Positions 16,130-23,721 of a stretch of 35,857 bases of DNA are shown here, in pieces. Position numbers and translations under genes: made by a program. Each line of letters opens with the position of its first letter. Position 1 is the stretch's first letter. Location: positions 1-35,857 of the forward strand of contig JACRJZ010000061.1 of NCBI GenBank assembly GCA_016219875.1. The letters are read 5' to 3'. Below the pieces are notes generated by a model. The model saw only the letters and a program-made list of their open reading frames with translations, was not told the DNA's origin and searched no databases. This DNA comes from Verrucomicrobiota bacterium. Lineage in GTDB: Bacteria > Verrucomicrobiota > Verrucomicrobiia > Limisphaerales > JACRJZ01.

Positions 16130-18586
16130 TTAAAACTCGCGGGTGTAGCCGACGGTAAAATTGAAGCGACCGCTGCGGCCTTCGCCGTTGGCTTCACGGA
16201 TGGGATAGCCGTAGTCGAGGCGGAGCGGCCCGATGGGCAAGTTGAGCCGGATGCCGAAACCGACGTTGGCGCTGAAGCGGCTGGGGTCGAAGTCGCTGAT
16301 CTTGTAGAAGACGTTGCCCATGTCGTAGAACGTAGCGACGCGGAGCTTGTCGATGATGGGGACGCTGTACTCGACCGAGAACATGTAGTAGCTGTTGCCG
16401 CCGATCGGCTCCCGGCCGATCCCACGGAGGCCCTGCTCCTGCGGGCCGACGTGACGGTAACGGAAGCCGCGCAGGGAGTACGGCCCGCCCAGGAAGTAGC
16501 GTTCGAAGAACGGCACCTGGTTCGGCGGCAGGTTGGTGCTGAAGTGCTGCACCGCGACGTAGTTCGTGGCGCCGGAGTTGGCATCCACCACCGTGTTGGT
16601 GGACCACCAGGGAGTGACCTGGCCAGCTTCCGGGTTCTTGATGCCGTCGCCGAGGCTCTCGACCATGCCCAGGCGGCCGATGACTTCGATCACGTGGCCC
16701 TCGGCCAAGCCGGGGAAGTACCACGCGCTGCGCAACTCCGCCTTGTAAAGCTGGAAGTCGCCGGCGACGAATTCCCCGAACAGTTCCGTCCGCTGGCCGT
16801 GGTCGGGGAGGGTCACGCTGTTGCGCGTGTCGTAGGCGATAGAGGCCCCGACGCGGCCGACAAAGTAGTCGCCGGAGCTGTGGTAGATGGTGCTGGGTGA
16901 ATCGTAGTTGACGTTGTTCAGGCCGATGCTCTCCGCGCCCACGCTCACGCTGCCGATCAGGAAGTCGCTGCCGAGCGCACGGGTCAGACTGAGCTTCATG
17001 CCGGTGCGGCGCTCGTCGAACAAGTCGCTCAGGAAGTTCCAGTTGCGGTGGTAAAGATCGACGCCGAAGGCCAGTTTCTTGCCCATGAACCACGGCTCGA
17101 CGAACGAAACCAGATAGTCCTGCCGCTCCAAGCCGAGCGAAACGCGCAGGCGGAATTTCTGGCCGGCGCCCTGGAAGGTGGGCGGCTTGAAGAGGTCGAA
17201 GTTGCCCTGGGTCAGTTCCGCAAAACCAACCAGCGAGTCCACGGAACTGAAGCCGGCGCCGACGGTGAAGTTGCCGGTGTTCTTCTCATCGACCGACACG
17301 ACGAGGTTCTTGCGGTTCGGCACGTCCGTGTCTTCGGGCCGGGTGTCGATGCGCTCGAAGTACTGCATTTGGTCCAGCCGGCTCTTGCTGCGCTTGACGC
17401 GGACCATGTCGAAGACTTCGCCGGGGGCGACGGAGAGTTCGCGGCGGATGACTTTGTCCTTGGTCTTGACGTTGCCCTTGATCTCGATTTTCTCGATGAA
17501 CGACTTGTCGCCTTCGGAGATCTCATAGACGAGGTCCATGGTGCCGGTTTCGACGTTGGGGTTCTTGCGTGGAAGAACATCGACTCCGGTGGCGCCAGGT
17601 GCGGTCCCGATGTAGCCCTTGGCCCCGTAGAAATCCCGGATCGCTTCAAGGTCGGTGCTGAGCCCCTTGGGGGTGAAGGTTTGGCCGACGTGCATTTTGA
17701 GGACGCCCATGATGTCCTCCACCGGGAACAAGGACACGCCCTTCACGGAGACGGCCCCGACCTTGTACTGCCGCCCTTCCGAGACGATGAAGCGCAACAA
17801 CATCTTGGTCGCGGTGGGCTGCTCGAACTTCACGTCCTTCAGTTCGAAGTCGATGTAGCCCTCGTTGCGGTAGAACTCGGAGAGGCGGTCTTTGTCGTCT
17901 TCAAACTGCTCGTCCTTGAGTTTGCCCGCGCCGGTGATCCACCCGAACATCCAGGAGCGGCGGGTCTTGATGACCTTGCGAAGCTTCTTTTGGGGAAAGG
18001 CCTTGGCGCCGTCGAAGACAACATCGATGACCTTCACCTTGGGGGTTTCGATGATTTCGAAGGTCACGACCGCCTTGCCGGAGTTGAGGTCCACCGCCGG
18101 CGGCAAATACTTGACCTCCGTTTTCTGGAGGCCGGCCTTTTGGTACATCTCACGGAGCTTTTGCGTGTCGGTGAAGAGCTTCTGCTCGTCCAGCGGCTCG
18201 CCCACTTTGACGGCGACCTTCTTGGAAAGCTTGGCGGTCGAGTACTTCTTGTTGCCCTGGAACTTGATGTCGGAGATGCGCGGCTTGCCTTGGACGAAAT
18301 AGGTCAGGAGGACGCCTTCTCCGGTCGATTCCTCGGCCACCCGGATGTTGAAGAAGAAGCCCGTGGCGTAGAGGTTGCGCACGTCGTCATCGACCGCGGC
18401 GCGATTGTAGGGTTCGCCTTCCTTGACGCGGATGTTGGCCTTGACGAGTTCGTCGCTGGCGGCCGGGGGGCCGACGTGGCGGACGTCGATCTTCTTGACC
18501 CGCACCTGGGCGGCGGCAGGGAAGACCCCGGCCAGGAGCAGCAAGGCCGCTCCGGCCAGCCATGCGTGGCGAAGCAAACGGTTCAT
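16130..18586 (-). CDS. bamA: Outer membrane protein assembly factor BamA
   Basis: An 818-residue Omp85-family protein, the essential core of the machine that inserts beta-barrels into the outer membrane. It has a signal peptide (about 1-26, cut near AAAQV), five POTRA domains over about 27-445 (RVKKIDVRHVG, ISDIKFQGNKKYS, VIDVVFDGAKAFP, YKVGAVSVKGVSLFP, FIEKIEIKGNVKT), and a C-terminal 16-strand barrel (about 450-818) with RYFLGGPYSLRGFRYR, the conserved VRGF/Y-type loop, and DYGYPI near the end. It ends in FNFTVGYTREF, an aromatic-terminated beta signal. It starts 3 bases after the dnaB stop and precedes skp, so the three genes are co-transcribed. Length and domain order are normal for the family. 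Confidence 0.96.
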   Translation of the reverse strand: MNRLLRHAWLAGAALLLLAGVFPAAAQVRVKKIDVRHVGPPAASDELVKANIRVKEGEPYNRAAVDDDVRNLYATGFFFNIRVAEESTGEGVLLTYFVQGKPRISDIKFQGNKKYSTAKLSKKVAVKVGEPLDEQKLFTDTQKLREMYQKAGLQKTEVKYLPPAVDLNSGKAVVTFEIIETPKVKVIDVVFDGAKAFPQKKLRKVIKTRRSWMFGWITGAGKLKDEQFEDDKDRLSEFYRNEGYIDFELKDVKFEQPTATKMLLRFIVSEGRQYKVGAVSVKGVSLFPVEDIMGVLKMHVGQTFTPKGLSTDLEAIRDFYGAKGYIGTAPGATGVDVLPRKNPNVETGTMDLVYEISEGDKSFIEKIEIKGNVKTKDKVIRRELSVAPGEVFDMVRVKRSKSRLDQMQYFERIDTRPEDTDVPNRKNLVVSVDEKNTGNFTVGAGFSSVDSLVGFAELTQGNFDLFKPPTFQGAGQKFRLRVSLGLERQDYLVSFVEPWFMGKKLAFGVDLYHRNWNFLSDLFDERRTGMKLSLTRALGSDFLIGSVSVGAESIGLNNVNYDSPSTIYHSSGDYFVGRVGASIAYDTRNSVTLPDHGQRTELFGEFVAGDFQLYKAELRSAWYFPGLAEGHVIEVIGRLGMVESLGDGIKNPEAGQVTPWWSTNTVVDANSGATNYVAVQHFSTNLPPNQVPFFERYFLGGPYSLRGFRYRHVGPQEQGLRGIGREPIGGNSYYMFSVEYSVPIIDKLRVATFYDMGNVFYKISDFDPSRFSANVGFGIRLNLPIGPLRLDYGYPIREANGEGRSGRFNFTVGYTREF

Positions 18587-18589
18587 TAT

Positions 18590-21538
18590 TTAAGTCTCGG
18601 GCACATCGGCATCGCTGACTTTGGCCGCGCTCTCAAAGCGCGTGTACGGCTTGAGGAACGTGAGGTCGATGTCGCCGGTGGGGCCGTTGCGTTGCTTGGC
18701 AATCAGCAGTTTCACCGGCACGCCGTCCTGCTCCTGCGTCTCCTCGTCGTCCTCACCGCTCGGTTTGTAGAGCAGCGCGACCAGGTCCGCGTCCTGTTCA
18801 ATGGCGCCGGACTCGCGCAGGTCGCTCAGCCGCGGCTTGCGGCTTTTGTCCTTTTCCAGCTCGCGATTGAGCTGGCTGAGGACGACGATCGGCACGTTCA
18901 GTTCCTTCGCCAGAGCCTTGACGCCATTGGAGATGTCCGCGATTTCCTGCTGGCGGTTCTCGGCTCGGCGCGCAGTAGAATGGAGCAACTGGAGGTAGTC
19001 AATCACGAAAAGCTTGATCCCGTGCTGCTGCCACATGCGCCGGGCCTTGGCCCGCAGTTGCAGGATGGAGAGGCCGGGCGAATCGTCGATGAAGAGGGGG
19101 GAGGCCGCCAGCTTGCCCGCCGCGCCGGTGAGCTTGGGAAAGTCCCGCTCGCTGAAAAAGCCGTCGCGGATTTTGCGCAGGTTGACTTTGGACCGGGAGC
19201 ACAACATGCGCAGGACCAGCGACTCGGCGGACATTTCCAGGCTGAACACCCCGACGGGCAGCTTCTGGTCGATGGCGACCGCCTCAGCCATGTTCATGGC
19301 GAGCGAGGTGTTGTGAACGCAGATGTCGTTGGCGATGAAGTTGTGGGTGCCGGGAATGGTCAGATCGTACACCTGTTTGAGTCCGGCCGGCTCGATGGCC
19401 ACGATGCGGTCCCAAAACACGTCGCTCTCAGCCAACGCCACGAGGGAATCGTCGTCCAGGGCTTGCGCGAGTTGACGCAGACGCGAGCGACTCAACGCCC
19501 GCCGGCCCACGTGGAGGTTGCTCCAGCCCCGGATCCCCGCGCGGCGCGCGAGCGAAGCCCAGGATTCCGCCCCCTTCACCTCCGCGAGACGACGCCAGAT
19601 TCCGACGGGAATCAGGTCCACGTTGGTCTGCCGCCGGCGCGAAGCCAAACTGTGCCGCACCCGCTCCACGGCCTCCTCCTTCCCAAAGATGCCGATCTCG
19701 GAGACAAACCGGGATTGCGACTCGTGGTCGGTGATTTCCAACTGGAAAATGCAGCGCTCCCCACCCGCGTAGCGCACCGGTTTGCGGCGTCGCCGAGCGA
19801 TGAGGCCGAAACGCAGGAGCAAGTGCTGAATCTGCCGCGCCATCTTCTCGCTGACGGTGGCGTAGCCGATCTGGGGCGTGCCGTTGCGCTGGACCGAGGC
19901 CCAGCCGTCCGTGGCGAAAAGCCGGTTCAGGAACAGGGCCATTTGCGAACGGGGCAGGGTGAACACGAACGGCGGCACCTGCTTTTCCCAGGCGTCCGCT
20001 CCAGACAAGCCGAGTTTCTCCAGCCACAGAGCCAGGGCGTTCTTGCTGTTGGCGCTGATCGCCTCGCGCCCGGCGGAGGCGAGTGCGTCGCCCTCCACTT
20101 CAAGGAAACCGCACAGCTTCTCCCAATGCCGCTGGTCCGGCACACATTGCCCGCGCTGCCAGGCCGTCAAAGACGCGGGACTGGCGCCGATGGCCAAGGC
20201 CACGCTCCGGGCCGAAACCCTCCGCTCCTGCAGCCGTCGTTTCAGGCACAAGGCAAATCGGCTCCGCCCAGCTTCCAGCACCGCCACATCGGCCGAGACG
20301 CGCAATGAAGGCGTGCGCGTTCCCCGCGAATCAAACTCCTGCACCGTCAACCCTCCGAACTCGGCGGCCGCTTCCGCAAACTCACGCCGAACGCGCGCGT
20401 TGGAGTTGGTGAACAATGGGCTGGACTTGGTGAGACAGCCGTCACCGAGCAGATAAGCCAGCAACTTCACCTCGCATTCGCGCCGCCTCTGCGTGCCAAA
20501 CACCGGAAGCTGCCTCGGCACGGCCATGAAGTCGCCGGCCTTGAGTTCCGCCAGTTTCCGCCAGCCGTCTGGCGTCAGGAAAGGATGGGGGAAAGTGGCT
20601 TCCACTACGCGCCCCAAACTCGTCGTCACTCGAAAGACCGGCTTCGTTCCGTCATCCACGTAGTCCGAAGGCGCGGTGGGAGTGATTTTGAAGTCGTCGC
20701 CCAACGTGAAGAGCGTGGCCCGCTTGGCCTGATGGACTTCTTCCAGCGTCGCCAGACGGCCATCCGCCAATAGAATTTCCGAATCAAAGGCGAGGCATTT
20801 GCCCATGCTTGGCCTGGCTGCGATCACAATCATCTCTCCGCCGTGCAACCCAGTGGTCATCTTGTCCAAGTCTGGGAAACCGGTGGAGATGCCGCTCAAC
20901 AATCCCTGGTTGGCGTGATACTCCTCGATCTTGCCGATGGCCGTGTGGACGAGGTCCTTGATCGAGACGCTGCCGGCTTTGCTGGCTTCCTTCTCCTCGC
21001 TGATGCGCAGAATCTTCGTCTCCACCTCATCGACCAGCGCATCGACCTCGCCCTCGTGCTCGTAAATCTGCCCCACCACTTCCGTGCAGGTGCGGATCAT
21101 CTGCCGGAGGATGTATTTCTCCCAGACGATCTCTTGGTAGTACTTCAGGTTCGCCGCGGAGGGAACGCGGTCGGGCAACGGGGCCAGATACTCCAGTCCG
21201 CCGACGCCTTCGAGTTGCTTCCGGTCTCTGAGCCGCTGCTGGAGCGTGATGATGTCGATGGCCTCCTTCGCGTCGTACATTTCCGCCAAGACCTCGTAGA
21301 TCGTGCGATGGCGAAGGTCGTAGAAGACTTCGGCGCCGGCCTTGAACTTCTCGATGCACTCGCCCATGCACTCGTGCGGCGAGAGCAGCACGCAGGCGAG
21401 CACGCCTTGTTCGGCCTCGACGGAGTGCGGGGGCAGGCGGTCGAGGAGCGCGGGCGTGGCGGGCGCCTGCGGCTTGCGGCGCGGCTTCTTCAAGTCCGGC
21501 GCCGGCTCCGGGGTCGGGATGTCAACCGAGTCAATCAT
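18590..21538 (-). CDS. dnaB: Replicative DNA helicase DnaB with a Walker A intein
   Basis: A 982-residue precursor that should splice to a 486-residue hexameric helicase unwinding DNA at the replication fork. The N-terminal domain begins near LPPHSVEAEQGVLACVL; the linker and RecA-like ATPase follow. Walker A (ARPSMGK-TSLA) is split between Lys247 and Thr744 by a 496-residue intein. After it come the Walker B region (LFVIDYLQLL), the SQLNRELE and KPRLSDLRESGAIEQDAD motifs, and LLIAKQRNGPTGDIDLTF, all intact. The start is uncertain: ATG 21538 is chosen, but a GTG at 21577 would add 13 residues; neither has a clear Shine-Dalgarno. The N-terminus carries a Pro/Lys-rich extension. It is the first gene of an operon with bamA and skp, an uncommon pairing. 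Splicing is required for ATP binding, since the intein divides the P-loop. Confidence 0.93.
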   Translation of the reverse strand: MIDSVDIPTPEPAPDLKKPRRKPQAPATPALLDRLPPHSVEAEQGVLACVLLSPHECMGECIEKFKAGAEVFYDLRHRTIYEVLAEMYDAKEAIDIITLQQRLRDRKQLEGVGGLEYLAPLPDRVPSAANLKYYQEIVWEKYILRQMIRTCTEVVGQIYEHEGEVDALVDEVETKILRISEEKEASKAGSVSIKDLVHTAIGKIEEYHANQGLLSGISTGFPDLDKMTTGLHGGEMIVIAARPSMGKCLAFDSEILLADGRLATLEEVHQAKRATLFTLGDDFKITPTAPSDYVDDGTKPVFRVTTSLGRVVEATFPHPFLTPDGWRKLAELKAGDFMAVPRQLPVFGTQRRRECEVKLLAYLLGDGCLTKSSPLFTNSNARVRREFAEAAAEFGGLTVQEFDSRGTRTPSLRVSADVAVLEAGRSRFALCLKRRLQERRVSARSVALAIGASPASLTAWQRGQCVPDQRHWEKLCGFLEVEGDALASAGREAISANSKNALALWLEKLGLSGADAWEKQVPPFVFTLPRSQMALFLNRLFATDGWASVQRNGTPQIGYATVSEKMARQIQHLLLRFGLIARRRRKPVRYAGGERCIFQLEITDHESQSRFVSEIGIFGKEEAVERVRHSLASRRRQTNVDLIPVGIWRRLAEVKGAESWASLARRAGIRGWSNLHVGRRALSRSRLRQLAQALDDDSLVALAESDVFWDRIVAIEPAGLKQVYDLTIPGTHNFIANDICVHNTSLAMNMAEAVAIDQKLPVGVFSLEMSAESLVLRMLCSRSKVNLRKIRDGFFSERDFPKLTGAAGKLAASPLFIDDSPGLSILQLRAKARRMWQQHGIKLFVIDYLQLLHSTARRAENRQQEIADISNGVKALAKELNVPIVVLSQLNRELEKDKSRKPRLSDLRESGAIEQDADLVALLYKPSGEDDEETQEQDGVPVKLLIAKQRNGPTGDIDLTFLKPYTRFESAAKVSDADVPET
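19310..20797 (-). other. Intein with LAGLIDADG endonuclease inside DnaB
   Basis: This region encodes 496 residues that should excise themselves from DnaB. Splicing residues are all present: Cys1 (CLAFDSEILLADG), block B His71 (ATFPHPFLT), block F His485 (YDLTIPGTHNFIAN), penultimate His495, Asn496, and Thr as the +1 residue. Two dodecapeptide motifs of a LAGLIDADG homing endonuclease are visible, LLAYLLGDG (112-120, Asp119) and LNRLFATDG (290-298, Asp297). Between them lies a helix-turn-helix-like segment (about 192-232; RRVSARSVALAIGASPASLT), and a second, weaker one may lie at about 405-450. The endonuclease therefore appears intact and able to home into empty dnaB alleles. P-loop insertion sites for DnaB inteins are known, for example in mycobacteria. 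Confidence 0.95.
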
Positions 21539-21633
21539 GCCGGGAGTAAAGAGGGTTTCGCCCGCCACAGGGAGCACAAATTGTTCGACGGTGTTCCCCG
21601 ACTGCTGACAGGCTGTTCACAGCGTTAGAGGAA

Positions 21634-21732
21634 GCCTCTTTCAAAACCGTAGCAGCCGACGTGAGGAGGCTCTGTTTCCCTTGAAGTTTGAGCCTTCTCA
21701 CGTCGGCTGCTACCGAGTTCTGAAATCGCCTC
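21634..21732. repeat. ~95-bp dispersed palindrome, copy 4
   Basis: Arms at 21649-21672 and 21690-21713 match at 23 of 24 positions, with the loop TGTTTCCCTTGAAGTTT identical to copy 1 and in the same orientation. Flanks are GCCTCTTTCAAAACC and GAGTTCTGAAATCGCCTC. It sits between the divergent dnaB and GH5 genes. The rest of the 21539-21906 gap holds one further hairpin (21828-21851) and no gene. Confidence 0.94.
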
Positions 21733-21827
21733 AGAGGAAGCTCCGGTGCTGGGGACCAAGCGGGGCCGCCATCCATGCCGGATCGAACATCGACGCACGC
21801 CGGGGTGAAGGCTCGACCAGCGGCACC

Positions 21828-21851
21828 ACGCACACTTCGCAAAGTGTGCGT
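21828..21851. promoter_or_regulatory. 10-bp perfect hairpin upstream of the GH5 gene
   Basis: ACGCACACTT (21828-21837) and AAGTGTGCGT (21842-21851) are perfect reverse complements around a 4-base loop, 55 bases before the GH5 start. There is no T-run. It could be an operator for a dimeric regulator or a leader hairpin; nothing nearby encodes an obvious regulator. Confidence 0.4.
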
Positions 21852-21906
21852 TCTGGCCCGAATTGCATTGCCGGAGCCTAGATTTGCCGTCAGACCAATG
21901 CGCGTC

Positions 21907-23364
21907 ATGAAAACCCGGTTTCATCTGCTTCCGGTCCTCGCCGTCACGTTGCTGGCCACTCTTTCCGCTCCTTCCGCGCCCGGCGCGGAGTCTGTCGTCG
22001 CCCGCGCGCTGCCGAAAGTCCGTGTGGCGCACGACGGACGTTCGTTTGTCACGGCAGCGGGCCAGCCGTTCGTGCCGTTTGGCGTGAACTACTACCGCCC
22101 CGGCACCGGCTGGGCGCCGCAAGTCTGGAAGCAGTTCGATGCCGACGCCACCCGCCGCGACTTCGTCCGGCTTCGCGCGCTGGGAGGCAACTGCGTGCGT
22201 GTCTTTCTCACTTACGGTTCGTTCTGCTCTGAGCCGGGCGTCCTGTCGCCGGACGGGCTGGCGAAGTTCGACCGGTTCCTCGCGCTGGCGGAGGAAGCCG
22301 GCATCTACGTGCATCCAACGGGGCCGGACCACTGGGAAGGCACGCCGGCCTGGGCGCGCGGCGACCGCTTCGCGAGCGAGTCGCACTTGCAGGCGCTGGA
22401 GGCGTTTTGGAAGGCCTTTGCCGCGCGGTATCGCGGACGAGCGACCCTCTTCGCTTACGACCTGTTGAATGAGCCTTCGGTTCCGTGGGACTCGCCAACC
22501 CTGCGCGAGAAATGGAATCAATGGCTCGCGCGCCGCTACAGCACCGCGGAGAAGGCCGCCACCGCGTGGAGCGTGAAGCCGAACAGCGTCGCGTGGGGCC
22601 AGGTGGCAGCACCACCCACGACCAACGCGCCGGGCAGCCGGCTTCTGCTCGACTATCAACTCTTCCGCGAAGAGATCGCCGATGAGTGGACGCGGCGACA
22701 GGCCGCCGCCATCAAGGCCGCCGATTCCGCCGCGCTGGTGACGGTGGGCTTGATCCAATGGTCCGTGCCGTCGTTGCTGCCTGGCGTGCAGCACTACGCG
22801 GCGTTTCGTCCGGCGCGGCAGGCGCGCTACCTCGACTTCATGGAGGTCCACTTTTATCCGCTGAACAAGGGCGCGTACGAATACGCCGGAGACGAGGACG
22901 AGTTGCGGAACCTCGCCTACCTCGAAAGCGTGGTGCGCGAAGTCGCGGCGACGGCCAAACCGGTGGTGCTTGCGGAATTCGGCTGGTACGGCGGTGCGAA
23001 ACCTCGCTTCGACGGCGGGCGTCATCCTGCGGCCACGGAAGAGCAGCAGGCGCGCTGGAATCGTCGCCTGATCGAAACCACGGCGGGCCTCGCCACGGGC
23101 TGGCTCAACTGGGGCTTCCACGATCACCCGCAAGCGCATGATGTGAGTGAACTCACGGGCTTGCTGACGGTCGATGACCAGACCAAAGCGTGGGGCCGGG
23201 AGTTTCAGAAGCTCTCGGCGCAGTTCCGGGAGCGGGCGATTTCCCCGCGCCAACTGGGTCAGCGTCCGAGCTTGGACTGGGACCGCTGCCTCACGAGCAC
23301 GAAAGCGGGCAACGACTTTCGCGAAGAGTACTTCCGCGCCTTCAAGGCGGAGCTGAGGAAGTGA
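21907..23364 (+). CDS. Secreted GH5-like glycoside hydrolase
   Basis: A 485-residue exported enzyme that likely hydrolyses beta-linked glycans. It has a signal peptide (MKTRFHLLPVLAVTLLATLS, cut near APGAES), then a TIM-barrel with glycosidase clan A signatures: GQPFVPFGVNYYRPG at the first strand, LGGNCVRVFLTYG, the acid/base Glu189 in YDLLNEPS, His315 in EVHFYP, and the nucleophile Glu357 in VLAEFGWYG. These fit GH5 (cellulase or mannanase type), though related clan A families cannot be excluded. The spacing of 168 residues between the two Glu is at the long end. Another in-frame ATG three codons upstream (21898) is possible. It stands alone, divergent from dnaB. Substrate is not determined. 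Confidence 0.85.
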   Translation: MKTRFHLLPVLAVTLLATLSAPSAPGAESVVARALPKVRVAHDGRSFVTAAGQPFVPFGVNYYRPGTGWAPQVWKQFDADATRRDFVRLRALGGNCVRVFLTYGSFCSEPGVLSPDGLAKFDRFLALAEEAGIYVHPTGPDHWEGTPAWARGDRFASESHLQALEAFWKAFAARYRGRATLFAYDLLNEPSVPWDSPTLREKWNQWLARRYSTAEKAATAWSVKPNSVAWGQVAAPPTTNAPGSRLLLDYQLFREEIADEWTRRQAAAIKAADSAALVTVGLIQWSVPSLLPGVQHYAAFRPARQARYLDFMEVHFYPLNKGAYEYAGDEDELRNLAYLESVVREVAATAKPVVLAEFGWYGGAKPRFDGGRHPAATEEQQARWNRRLIETTAGLATGWLNWGFHDHPQAHDVSELTGLLTVDDQTKAWGREFQKLSAQFRERAISPRQLGQRPSLDWDRCLTSTKAGNDFREEYFRAFKAELRK

Positions 23365-23428
23365 CCGCGACTGAAGCGGGAGCAGGGACTTCCCACGGCT
23401 CTCCTCAGCCGCATCGATGCAGACGAGG

Positions 23429-23594
23429 GAACCACGAAATACACGAAACACACGAAAGCAAAGGCCGCCGTGCGGTTCTTGGCTGGTGTGCCGGCATCAC
23501 CAAACGGTGACGGGACGAAGCCCCCGTCCTGCCGCGGCACGGCCAGCGATTCTCTTGGGCGTTCCTTTCGTGTGTTTCGTGTATTTCGTGGTTC
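23429..23594. repeat. 30-bp perfect inverted repeat with arms of three 9-bp units (CACGAAA type)
   Basis: Arms at 23429-23458 and 23565-23594 are perfect 30-bp reverse complements, 106 bases apart. Each arm is three imperfect 9-bp units of the form (A)CACGAAA(N). The enclosed DNA has no gene. Sequences of this kind are scattered in many environmental bacterial genomes and cause spurious peptides such as NHEIHETHE and FRVFRVFRG. It lies in the 23365-23721 gap between the convergent GH5 and histidine kinase genes. Confidence 0.93.
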
Positions 23595-23665
23595 AACTGA
23601 ATCGTTCCGGCTCAGAGATTCAGGGTGGGACTCAGATGTGTCGGTTTCACCTCTTCAAGTCCTTT

Positions 23666-23692
23666 CATCGGTGCCATCGGTGCTATCGGTGG
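23666..23692. repeat. Three tandem 9-bp units (CATCGGTGC type)
   Basis: CATCGGTGC, CATCGGTGC and TATCGGTGG follow each other without a gap. The layout matches one arm of the 9-bp-unit inverted repeats at 23429 and 27153, but no reverse-complement partner is seen nearby, so this looks like a half element or remnant. Confidence 0.75.
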
Positions 23693-23721
23693 CTCCCAAC
23701 GGCTCCGTTTAGGTTCCTCCT

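Noticed and set aside
17048..20308. Very long plus-strand open frame opposite bamA and dnaB
   Set aside because: It results from high GC and codon bias of the opposite genes; the translation has no recognisable domain and crosses two well-identified genes.
21625..23451. Minus-strand frame opposite the GH5 gene
   Set aside because: Antisense shadow; its ends are translated repeat sequence.
23429..23594. CRISPR-like array
   Set aside because: There are only two arms in inverted orientation with 9-bp internal units; no direct repeat-spacer pattern and no cas genes.
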